DNA of 64,000 nt from an uncultured Croceitalea sp. (GTDB taxonomy: Bacteria > Bacteroidota > Bacteroidia > Flavobacteriales > Flavobacteriaceae), in the NCBI GenBank assembly GCA_947503285.1, contig CANNDD010000004.1, positions 434,001-498,000 of the forward strand. Reading direction: 5' to 3'. The position numbers and the translations under genes are program-made. Shown here piece after piece: positions 8,621 to 16,115 of this stretch. The notes under the pieces are model-generated. The model was not told the DNA's origin. It worked only from the letters and a program-made list of their open reading frames with translations, and ran no database searches. How positions within the stretch are numbered: the first letter of the stretch is position 1; every line of letters begins with the position of its first letter.

Positions 8621-9604
8621 TTAGGATTCAAATGGAAATCGAACACCAGTTTTATTTCTTATGGCATCCAACAAAGAAATTAAATCAAGACTATTCTGGT
8701 GTGACCATAAGTTACTTTCCAATTGTCCTTTTTTTATACACTCGTGAACTTCCACTATTTCGTACGTGTACCCCTTACCCTCCGTTGGCAGGTTTACTTC
8801 TTTTGTACCCTCCGAAGTTTTAATAGTGTACCCTTGGGATTCATGCCATCTGGGATGCAAAAAGATACTTCCATCGGTTCCCGCTAATTCCGCATTCATT
8901 CTGGTTTCGTTTGCAAAACTACTGTTCAAAATTGCCTGTCCGCCATCATATTTAAAGATAACCGAAGTCTGTACTTCAGTGCCATGTTCGTTGAAATTGG
9001 AAAAAGCAGCAATGTCTTTTGGCTTGCCCATCATTAGGTACGAAAGAAATACGGGGTAAATTCCAATATCCAAAAGTGTCCCACCTGCCAAATCCAAGTT
9101 GAACAATCTAGACTCTAATGGTCTATCCATGGCATAAAATCCGAAATCAGCGTTGATGTATTTCAGCTTACCGATGGTTCCATTCTCAACCAACCCCAAT
9201 GCTTTCTTTATGGTCGGATTAAATCTTGACCAAAGTGCTTCCATTAAAAAGACCTTATTTTCTTCTGCGACCTTTAGTAGTTCTTCAACCTCTAACCGAT
9301 TAATACCCATAGGTTTTTCACAAAGTACATGCTTGCCCGATTTCATAGCATTAATCGCAATATTTTTATGGAATGTATGTGGCGTAGCAATGTAGACCAC
9401 ATCTACTTCATCACTTTTGAATAAAGTTTCATAATTCGCGAAATAGTGGGCTGCTCCATTTTTATGGGCAAACTCTTTTGCTTTAGCCTCACTTCTTGAA
9501 GCGACCCCAGCCAAAACTGCATCTTCGACCAATTTCAAATCATTGGCAAAATGTTGGGCAATTTTACCAAGGCCTACGATACCCCATCTTATTTTACGCT
9601 GCAT
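8621..9604 (-). CDS. Gfo/Idh/MocA family NAD(P)-dependent oxidoreductase
   Basis: The 327-aa cytoplasmic enzyme has an N-terminal Rossmann fold with GIVGLGKIAQHF at about residues 8-19 and the family hallmark CEKPMG near residue 95, followed by the C-terminal beta-sheet domain typical of Gfo/Idh/MocA proteins (NADFGFYAMDRPLESRL, LDIGIYPVFLSYLMMG). Closest relatives by eye are the trans-1,2-dihydrobenzene-1,2-diol/D-xylose dehydrogenase-like members. The substrate, probably a sugar or polyol, is not determinable. It is divergent from the acyl-CoA carboxylase gene, with 65 bases between their starts. Confidence 0.9.
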   Translation of the reverse strand: MQRKIRWGIVGLGKIAQHFANDLKLVEDAVLAGVASRSEAKAKEFAHKNGAAHYFANYETLFKSDEVDVVYIATPHTFHKNIAINAMKSGKHVLCEKPMGINRLEVEELLKVAEENKVFLMEALWSRFNPTIKKALGLVENGTIGKLKYINADFGFYAMDRPLESRLFNLDLAGGTLLDIGIYPVFLSYLMMGKPKDIAAFSNFNEHGTEVQTSVIFKYDGGQAILNSSFANETRMNAELAGTDGSIFLHPRWHESQGYTIKTSEGTKEVNLPTEGKGYTYEIVEVHECIKKGQLESNLWSHQNSLDLISLLDAIRNKTGVRFPFES

Positions 9605-9669
9605 AGTACATTAAACTAATCGTTATTAGTGCTTATCTTTAAGGTCTAAATGATTTAAGCACGCTGTTA

Positions 9670-11298
9670 ATGGACCTAAAGTTCAATAAAAACGAAGACC
9701 AAAACAAATTAAAAGTATCAGAACTTCGAAACCGTCTTACCAAAGTAAAATTGGGGGGAGGTAAAAGTAGGATCGAAAAACTACATGCCAAGGGTAAAAT
9801 GACGGCAAGGGAACGCATAGCCTATCTTTTGGACGATGACGACGCCGGTATCGAAATTGGGGCATTCGCCGGTGATGGTATGTACGAGGCACATGGCGGC
9901 TGCCCTTCTGGGGGCGTAGTAATCAAAATTGGTCATGTTCAAGGAAAGCAGTGTATCGTCGTGGCCAATGATGCAACAGTAAAAGCTGGTGCTTGGTTTC
10001 CGATAACTGGAAAGAAAAATTTAAGGGCCCAAGAGCTAGCCATTGAAAATAAGTTGCCCATTATTTATTTGGTGGATAGCGCAGGTGTTTACTTGCCGAT
10101 GCAAGATGAGATCTTTCCTGACAAAGAACATTTCGGGCGCATATTTCGAAATAATGCCGTCATGAGCAGTATGGGAATCACCCAGATTTCTGCTGTCATG
10201 GGTAGTTGTGTGGCAGGGGGTGCCTATTTGCCGATAATGAGCGATGAGGCCTTGATCGTAGATAAAACAGGGAGCATCTTTTTGGCAGGTAGTTATTTGG
10301 TAAAAGCTGCCATAGGGGAAAGTATTGATAATGAAACCCTTGGTGGTGCAACTACACACTGCGAAATTAGTGGCGTAACCGATTATAAGGCAAAGGACGA
10401 TAAAGACGCCCTTGACACCATCAAAAATATTATGGGCAAGATAGGCGATTTTGACAAAGCAGGTTTTAATAGAATTAGAGCATCACTGCCTAAAGAAAAA
10501 CAAGAAGATATCTACGGCATACTGCCCTCATCACGTGCAGACCAGTATGACATGTTGGAAATTATAAAACGGCTTGTTGACGATTCTGATTTCAAACAGT
10601 ATAAAGAAGACTACGGAAAAACGATTTTGACCGGGTATGCACGTATTGATGGTTGGGCAGTGGGTATTGTTGCCAACCAACGAAAAGTAGTAAAAAACGG
10701 TAAAGGTGAAATGCAATTCGGTGGGGTCATTTATTCTGATTCAGCGGATAAGGCCACACGTTTTATCGCCAATTGCAACCAAAAGAAGATACCCTTGGTC
10801 TTTTTGCAAGATGTCACTGGTTTTATGGTCGGCAGTAAGAGTGAACACGCTGGTATCATTAAAGATGGTGCCAAAATGGTCAATGCAGTCAGCAATTCCG
10901 TAGTACCTAAGTTCACTATTATCATCGGCAATAGTTATGGTGCCGGTAATTACGCCATGTGCGGAAAAGCTTATGACCCAAGATTAATCGTTGCCTGGCC
11001 TACCGCCGAACTTGCGGTAATGAGTGGTAATTCAGCCGCCAAAGTCTTGTTACAAATCGAAAAGGCCTCTTTGGAAAAGAAAGGCGAAAAAATTGATGCT
11101 AAAAAGGAGAAAGAACTGTTTAACGAAATTAAAAATCGCTACGATAATCAGGTCTCCCCATACTATGCGGCCTCCCGTTTATGGACGGACGCCATTATAG
11201 ACCCTTTGGATACCAGAAAATGGATTTCAATGGGGATTGAAGCCGCGGACCATGCACCTATAGAGAAACAGTTTAATCTTGGGGTATTACAGGTGTAG
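9670..11298 (+). CDS. Acyl-CoA carboxylase, carboxyltransferase (beta) subunit, methylcrotonyl-CoA type
   Basis: The 542-aa biotin-dependent carboxyltransferase transfers carboxyl from carboxybiotin to an acyl-CoA. Both crotonase-fold halves are present: RLTKVKLGGGKSRIEKLHAKGKMTARERI region, LVDSAGVYLPMQDEIFPDKEHFGRIF, MGSCVAGGAYLP, then GFMVGSKSEHAGIIKDGAKM and GNSYGAGNYAMCG. The QDEIFPDKEHFGRIF segment and the HCEISGVTD segment are characteristic of the methylcrotonyl-CoA carboxylase beta subunit (leucine catabolism) rather than propionyl-CoA carboxylase. No biotin-carrying alpha subunit is nearby. Its C-terminal residues IEKQFNLGVLQV recur as a diverged relic at 14416-14454. Confidence 0.93.
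   Translation: MDLKFNKNEDQNKLKVSELRNRLTKVKLGGGKSRIEKLHAKGKMTARERIAYLLDDDDAGIEIGAFAGDGMYEAHGGCPSGGVVIKIGHVQGKQCIVVANDATVKAGAWFPITGKKNLRAQELAIENKLPIIYLVDSAGVYLPMQDEIFPDKEHFGRIFRNNAVMSSMGITQISAVMGSCVAGGAYLPIMSDEALIVDKTGSIFLAGSYLVKAAIGESIDNETLGGATTHCEISGVTDYKAKDDKDALDTIKNIMGKIGDFDKAGFNRIRASLPKEKQEDIYGILPSSRADQYDMLEIIKRLVDDSDFKQYKEDYGKTILTGYARIDGWAVGIVANQRKVVKNGKGEMQFGGVIYSDSADKATRFIANCNQKKIPLVFLQDVTGFMVGSKSEHAGIIKDGAKMVNAVSNSVVPKFTIIIGNSYGAGNYAMCGKAYDPRLIVAWPTAELAVMSGNSAAKVLLQIEKASLEKKGEKIDAKKEKELFNEIKNRYDNQVSPYYAASRLWTDAIIDPLDTRKWISMGIEAADHAPIEKQFNLGVLQV
11269..11285 (+). repeat. 17-bp direct repeat, left copy (inside the carboxylase 3' end)
   Basis: CAGTTTAATCTTGGGGT in the last codons of the carboxylase gene is repeated perfectly at 14425-14441. 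The two copies bracket the first two island genes. Confidence 0.9.
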
Positions 11299-11313
11299 CA
11301 GCCTTATAAAGCA

Positions 11314-13059
11314 TTAGATATTTATGGTAATCAGTTCTATAAGTTTGTTCTTAAGTGACAACCTAAACAGTTTATTTTCCACTCTTTCCGTTGCAAGCCC
11401 GAAATTGTGATATATCCTTACATTCAAAAAAGTTGGGGTCATTTTGGTATTTCCCAAATATTCAACATTTATTTTCCATTTTCCTTTAGATGAGTTTATG
11501 GGAATGAAATATTCTTTGGAAACGGGCGTTAACGGAAAATTAGTATTCCCTTGAGCCACTTCGTAAATACTGTTATCCCAATTAAAATAGTTCAAATTGG
11601 GGTCGACAAAATGAAAAACCAACGCCGCTTGGTCATCATTCCAATCTAAGACAATACGTGTTCCCCCTTCTTTGTCATCTCTGGATACATTTTTTACATC
11701 GTTTTTAAGTTGTTTTGATAACTGTTCAAATTCAGAAACAAATATTTCGTGGGACCATTCCGTTTCTGCAGTTAAATCACCTTGGTCTGTAAGTAAATTG
11801 TAGCGTTGTAAGAAGTTTAATGCCTTAAGTGCATCACCAGAAAGCCGATACGCATAATACAAATCAAGATATGATTGTGGTGAATGTGGCCATTTTTTGA
11901 ATTTATTCAAACAAACAGCTTTATAAGCAGCCACATTGTTGGTAATTTTAGCAATTTGGGCTAAAGCACGATAATATTCGTAGGAATCAATTTCTAGTTG
12001 GGCAGCTTCATCAAAAAGGGAAACAGAGAATGCATTACCCTTAAACTTGGTGTTAAAATGGTTAACCATATCCAAAACAAAGTAAGGGTTACTGCTATAC
12101 ACCTTTTTATGGTTTAAATAGATGGTTTTAGCCTCTTCAATTGCATTTACGCCTAATAAATCCTTTAAATACTTTGGCGAATTATCAATTTCTCGAGAAT
12201 AAGGGAGTGCTTTTAAATCATATGTGGTCTTACTGTTTTGCTTAGCCCGAAATTCCAGCTGTTTTTCCGTAGGGGAATAATTTGCAGATTTGGTATTGAT
12301 AACAAACACACCGCCAGCGCCTAACGAACCATAAACTGCTGTGCCGCCTAAACCGGGAATCCTAGCAATTCTTTTGATATTCGTAATATCTAAAAATCTG
12401 GGTGGGTCTTGATAAACAGTACCATCAACATCGTAAATTGCTTCCCTTGGATTTTGAATCGAACCTGTACCACGCATATAGATAACAGCATTGGGGTCAT
12501 CAGGCTGGACATTTATAGTGGGACTCCCTCGTAGTCTTACCTTAATTCCTGCAAACAAGCTTTGGAGCACCGTCAAAATATTGTTGGACGCAAAATTTAT
12601 TTGGTCCCCCTCCCTCACTTCTATGGCATATCCAGAGATTTTTTTATCCAACAGAGCGTATTTGGTTTTGACAATTTCTTTTTCTAGGTTATAGGCATCA
12701 AACAAAGCTTTCTGTTCTCGCAACCTGATTTGGTTTTTTTTGAGAACGACTTCATCTAAGATATTTGTTTCTGGGAATAATGCTACGTTCAATTCAGTTG
12801 GTATTTCGCCAGCTTTAAAAGTTTGTTCTTCCATCCCTTGAAAAGAGAAAATCAGAACAGTATCATCTTGCACTTGCAATTCATAAAAACCCTCATTGTT
12901 GGTATAAGTTCCTAAATCCTTATTTTCTTTTGCAAAAACATGGGCGCCAACCAAAGGTTGGTTTCCGTCTGTAACCTTCCCTTTCACCATTTTCACCGTT
13001 TGGGAAAACAACAACATTGGGGTCAGTAAACAACCGTAAAACCATTTCATACTACTCAT
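11314..13059 (-). CDS. Exported plug-TPR-DUF2135 protein (barrel-less TonB-plug family), member 1
   Basis: The 581-aa product has a signal peptide (MKWFYGCLLTPMLLFSQT), a carboxypeptidase-regulatory-like domain at about 22-95 (KVTDGNQPLVGAHVFAKEN), a TonB plug domain at about 150-265 with MRGTGSIQNP, EAIYDVDGTVYQD and VYGSLGAGGVFVINT, then a helical TPR-like stretch (~310-440) and a C-terminal ~110-residue beta domain with GGTRIVLDWNDDQ and INVEYLGNTKM, which I match to DUF2135/YfaP. There is no beta-barrel, so it is not a transporter. It is the most divergent of six paralogues. Its ATG follows the TAA of the upstream gene directly (TAAATG), so the two are translationally coupled. Confidence 0.8.
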   Translation of the reverse strand: MSSMKWFYGCLLTPMLLFSQTVKMVKGKVTDGNQPLVGAHVFAKENKDLGTYTNNEGFYELQVQDDTVLIFSFQGMEEQTFKAGEIPTELNVALFPETNILDEVVLKKNQIRLREQKALFDAYNLEKEIVKTKYALLDKKISGYAIEVREGDQINFASNNILTVLQSLFAGIKVRLRGSPTINVQPDDPNAVIYMRGTGSIQNPREAIYDVDGTVYQDPPRFLDITNIKRIARIPGLGGTAVYGSLGAGGVFVINTKSANYSPTEKQLEFRAKQNSKTTYDLKALPYSREIDNSPKYLKDLLGVNAIEEAKTIYLNHKKVYSSNPYFVLDMVNHFNTKFKGNAFSVSLFDEAAQLEIDSYEYYRALAQIAKITNNVAAYKAVCLNKFKKWPHSPQSYLDLYYAYRLSGDALKALNFLQRYNLLTDQGDLTAETEWSHEIFVSEFEQLSKQLKNDVKNVSRDDKEGGTRIVLDWNDDQAALVFHFVDPNLNYFNWDNSIYEVAQGNTNFPLTPVSKEYFIPINSSKGKWKINVEYLGNTKMTPTFLNVRIYHNFGLATERVENKLFRLSLKNKLIELITINI

Positions 13060-14271
13060 TTAATCAATCTTTTTTATTTCAAAACCATTATCTGGCAATA
13101 CAAATTTTCTAGTCATTTTAGGTTCCAATTTGGAGCCGGATTTTACCTTTTTAGTGAAAACTTGATATTCTTTTTTTGAAAAGGTCAATACATCGTTTCT
13201 TTTGGCATGAATCTTATAAAAACCTTCTTTGTTCGTCTTAGTGGTAATTTTGGTTCTTAAATTGAATACAAGAACATTTTCAATACCCTCTCCATTATCC
13301 GTCACTTTGCCAGAAATGACTTTTGCCCGTGCTTCTTTTCTTGCGACAAGTCTATCGTACCGATTAGCGAACTCTTCGGTAACGAGAAGTTCGGTTTCCA
13401 GTACGTAGGCCATGTTGATTGCTGATATTTTCACCCAATTACCTTGACTGGCATATCTTCTGTACGAACCAAACCTGTTGGAAGTAGCCAGTAATGCCAA
13501 AGCTGGTTTTTTCTTACCATATACCTCAACTAGCTCCAAGGCTAAAATGAAATTATCTTTAACGTATATATCGTAGGGGGTTAAATCTACTAAAACTGTT
13601 TCATATCCATGTTTAACCGTATAGAGGATGTTTTTTTTTGAATTATTTAAATTTGTTCGCGGTAGTCTATATAACCCTCCATCGTCATCATATATGTTTA
13701 TCCTTAGTAAAAGACTATCTGATTGGTTTTCCTTTATTTCGAATTGCAACTTATTTAGTTTACGCAAACCATCTTTGACAAGTATTCTTGTTGCAAGTTC
13801 CCCGCCAAGGGCAATGTCGTCTTTCCAGTAACCAATAACGTTTTCACCATAATTTCGATAACCGACCCCGTCAGGTATAAATACCTTTCCTTTATTTGAT
13901 ACAACTACCTCATCCAATGCCAAGTTGGTTGGTTCCATCAGAACATTTATGTTGGATAAGGAGCCATGTTCTATTACGTTTTTTATTGGAACTTCCTTTT
14001 TTTTATAACCCAATGAAGAAAACAAAAGAGTAGCTCCTAGATATTTATGGATATCCTCAATCTCCAAGGTGAATGATCCTTCGACATTGCTTACCGTACC
14101 AATGCCCTCATCAACAATTCCGATATTCACGAAGGGTATTCCTTGTTCCGTTTCGATATCAGTTACTTTACCCACAATACTAAGTTGACCTAACATTGCT
14201 TTCGAAAAAGATAAAAAAGCTAACGTCAAAAAAAGGCTTTTTAATGAAAGGGACAAGGAACATCCTATCAT
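13060..14271 (-). CDS. Exported protein with two carboxypeptidase-regulatory-like domains
   Basis: The 403-aa product has an N-terminal hydrophobic export signal ending near SKAMLGQ. The first carboxypeptidase-regulatory-like domain (KVTDIETEQGIPFVNIGIVDEGIGTVS) spans about 33-115. A central beta-rich domain follows (DSLLLRINIYDDDG, DIYVKDNFILALELVEVYG), then a second regulatory-like domain near the C-terminus (ISGKVTDNGEGIENVLVFN). No plug or catalytic motif is present. It is a clear paralogue of the gene at 14455-15591, and the two share the motif GYRNYGE and the central domain. It lies immediately upstream of plug protein 1 with no intergenic bases, which suggests their products work together. 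Confidence 0.75.
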   Translation of the reverse strand: MIGCSLSLSLKSLFLTLAFLSFSKAMLGQLSIVGKVTDIETEQGIPFVNIGIVDEGIGTVSNVEGSFTLEIEDIHKYLGATLLFSSLGYKKKEVPIKNVIEHGSLSNINVLMEPTNLALDEVVVSNKGKVFIPDGVGYRNYGENVIGYWKDDIALGGELATRILVKDGLRKLNKLQFEIKENQSDSLLLRINIYDDDGGLYRLPRTNLNNSKKNILYTVKHGYETVLVDLTPYDIYVKDNFILALELVEVYGKKKPALALLATSNRFGSYRRYASQGNWVKISAINMAYVLETELLVTEEFANRYDRLVARKEARAKVISGKVTDNGEGIENVLVFNLRTKITTKTNKEGFYKIHAKRNDVLTFSKKEYQVFTKKVKSGSKLEPKMTRKFVLPDNGFEIKKID

Positions 14272-14409
14272 TCCATAGAAATTAAATTGTTAGTTTCAAT
14301 ATACGAATCTAAAAAGCTATCTAAAGTATTTTCTATACAGTAAATCTTGTTAAAAATCATTCATAATTGCTTATACCCCAAAATAAACAACCTTCAAGCC
14401 GATAGTTAT

Positions 14410-14454
14410 GACACTATTGAAAAGCAGTTTAATCTTGGGGTCTTGCAAGTTTGA
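14410..14454 (+). pseudogene. Relic of the 3' end of an acyl-CoA carboxylase beta-subunit gene
   Basis: Read in the plus frame, these bases encode DTIEKQFNLGVLQV and a stop. The last 12 residues are identical to the C-terminus of the intact carboxylase ending at 11298, yet several codons differ synonymously (GTC TTG CAA GTT TGA here, GTA TTA CAG GTG TAG there). The similarity fades upstream of the Asp codon. The relic abuts the stop codon of the convergent gene at 14455 with no gap, much as the intact carboxylase lies 15 bases from its own convergent neighbour. It is a fragment left by recombination or insertion, not a functional gene. Confidence 0.8.
14425..14441 (+). repeat. 17-bp direct repeat, right copy (in the carboxylase relic)
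   Basis: Perfect match to 11269-11285. Together they flank a block of about 3.1 kb carrying two genes. Confidence 0.9.
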
Positions 14455-15591
14455 TTATTTTGTTTTCAAAATAATATTTTGGGTGATTTTATCGCCCACC
14501 CTAAAACTGAAGTCATGAAATCCGTCTTTTGTAAACGTTAGGATGTTCCCTTTTTTTGCAGGTATGATGTAGCGGCCCTTATCATCTGACGCAACAGTTT
14601 CTTTGGTAGTCGTATTGAAAACCGAAACCCCAGCGATCATTTGACCCCGTACAATTACAAAACCTGAAACCGTCTTTTGCTTTTTCTCCTTTTTCGCTTT
14701 TCTTCGTTCAAAACGTTGTGCGGTCTTTTCTGAGACCATCAATTCAGATGCTACATAATACGCCATGTTCACATCAGAGAAATGTTCCCACTTATCTTGA
14801 CTGGCATACTTTCTATACGAACCGTATCCATTGAGGGTTGCGGATAGAACCAGACCCAGCCCCTCTTCTCCATAGACCTTCAATAGCTCTAAGGAAACTA
14901 TAAAATCATCTTTAACGTAAATGTCATAGGGGCGTAAATCTACCTTGACCATACGGTCATCTTTTTGAACGGTACAGAGGATATTCTTACCCGAAGTGTT
15001 CAGGTTTGTGTCTGGCCTACCTAGATTGCCATCATCTTCATAAATATTTACCCGAAGCAGTAGACTGTCTGAGGGGTTATGCCATACCTCAAACTCAAAC
15101 CTGTTCAACCTTCGAAGGCCGCTTTTGGCAATTATCTTGGTACCCAATTCCCCCCCAAGTGCAATATTATCCTTCCAATAGCCATAATTCTTTTCCCCAT
15201 AGTTTCTATAGCCAATATTATCGCTGATGAACCGCTCCCCCTTATTGGATACCACGACTTCCTTTAATTCCATTATAGTAGGTTTCAATAGAATCTCAGG
15301 ATACTCGTTATAGACGATCTCTGCTTTGGAAACTGGAATATACTTGGTTTCGTAACCGATAGCGGAAAAAAGAATCTCAGCATCATCTTTGTAAACCTTG
15401 GACTTCAGGTTCAAATGGAACAATCCATCTTCATCACTGACCGTACCAATACCGACATCGACGATACCAATATTAACATAGGGAATGGGTTCTTTGGTTT
15501 CCGCATCCAAGATTCGACCTTTGAAGTCCTCTTGGGCCGATAATGTATTTGAAATCAAATAAACGGCCAAAATAAAAGCTTGCTTTTTCAA
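14455..15591 (-). CDS. Exported protein with two carboxypeptidase-regulatory-like domains (paralogue)
   Basis: The 378-aa product has a signal peptide (MKKQAFILAVYLISNTLSAQ), a regulatory-like domain at about 22-105 (GRILDAETKEPIPYVNIGIVDVGIG), a shared central beta domain (GYRNYGEKNYGYWKDNIALGG; SDSLLLRVNIYEDDG) and a C-terminal second regulatory-like domain (VSGFVIVRGQMIAGVSVFN). It is collinear with the 403-aa protein at 13060-14271. A Lys/Arg-rich helix (FERRKAKKEKKQK) precedes the last domain. No enzyme motif is visible. Its stop codon touches the carboxylase relic, and its ATG is 18 bases from the stop of the small secreted protein upstream, so they are probably cotranscribed. Confidence 0.75.
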   Translation of the reverse strand: MKKQAFILAVYLISNTLSAQEDFKGRILDAETKEPIPYVNIGIVDVGIGTVSDEDGLFHLNLKSKVYKDDAEILFSAIGYETKYIPVSKAEIVYNEYPEILLKPTIMELKEVVVSNKGERFISDNIGYRNYGEKNYGYWKDNIALGGELGTKIIAKSGLRRLNRFEFEVWHNPSDSLLLRVNIYEDDGNLGRPDTNLNTSGKNILCTVQKDDRMVKVDLRPYDIYVKDDFIVSLELLKVYGEEGLGLVLSATLNGYGSYRKYASQDKWEHFSDVNMAYYVASELMVSEKTAQRFERRKAKKEKKQKTVSGFVIVRGQMIAGVSVFNTTTKETVASDDKGRYIIPAKKGNILTFTKDGFHDFSFRVGDKITQNIILKTK

Positions 15592-15609
15592 TTCTTTCTG
15601 ATTTCGATT

Positions 15610-15996
15610 TTATAAGTTTTTAATGATTCTCATTTCCCTATAGGAAGTACCATAGGTAACGGTCAATACCTCAGAGTTTTTTTTATTTAAAAAAGGATGG
15701 TTTGATTCAATATGTCCTTCTAGTTTTGGGTATTTCACATTTATTCTTCCACGGTCATCTCCCCAATAAACAGCTATCAAGACAGCTATATTTAAAGTCC
15801 TTTTAGATGGTTTGGAAATACCCTTAAAATGGCGATACGCATTAGGCACCTTAACTTCTCCCCCCATAAAGTATTTATTAGAGCTGATCAACTCTGAATC
15901 ATTGCTTGATTGCCCAAACGATAGCCCATAAAAAAGAAAAAATAACAAAAGAATACAGGTGCTTTTGTTCCCTTTAATTCGTTTGTTTAATTCCAT
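15610..15996 (-). CDS. Small secreted protein, unknown function
   Basis: The 128-aa product has a charged start and a strong signal sequence (CILLLFFLFYGLSFGQ), leaving a mature part of about 95 residues. The mature sequence contains ISSNKYFMGGEVKVPNAYRHFKG and ends TYGTSYREMRIIKNL. I recognise no family. It is the first gene of a short minus-strand group that continues with the 378-aa regulatory-domain protein. Its AT-rich composition is like that of the adjacent genes. Confidence 0.62.
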   Translation of the reverse strand: MELNKRIKGNKSTCILLLFFLFYGLSFGQSSNDSELISSNKYFMGGEVKVPNAYRHFKGISKPSKRTLNIAVLIAVYWGDDRGRINVKYPKLEGHIESNHPFLNKKNSEVLTVTYGTSYREMRIIKNL

Positions 15997-16115
15997 GCCT
16001 CAAAGCAAAATACCAATACCTTAATTTAGTAAAAGGACTATAAAAATACCAACGTTTACAACCAAAACTTCACATCAGGTTTTCATTTCTTTATTTTTAA
16101 AGGTACGCATGATTG

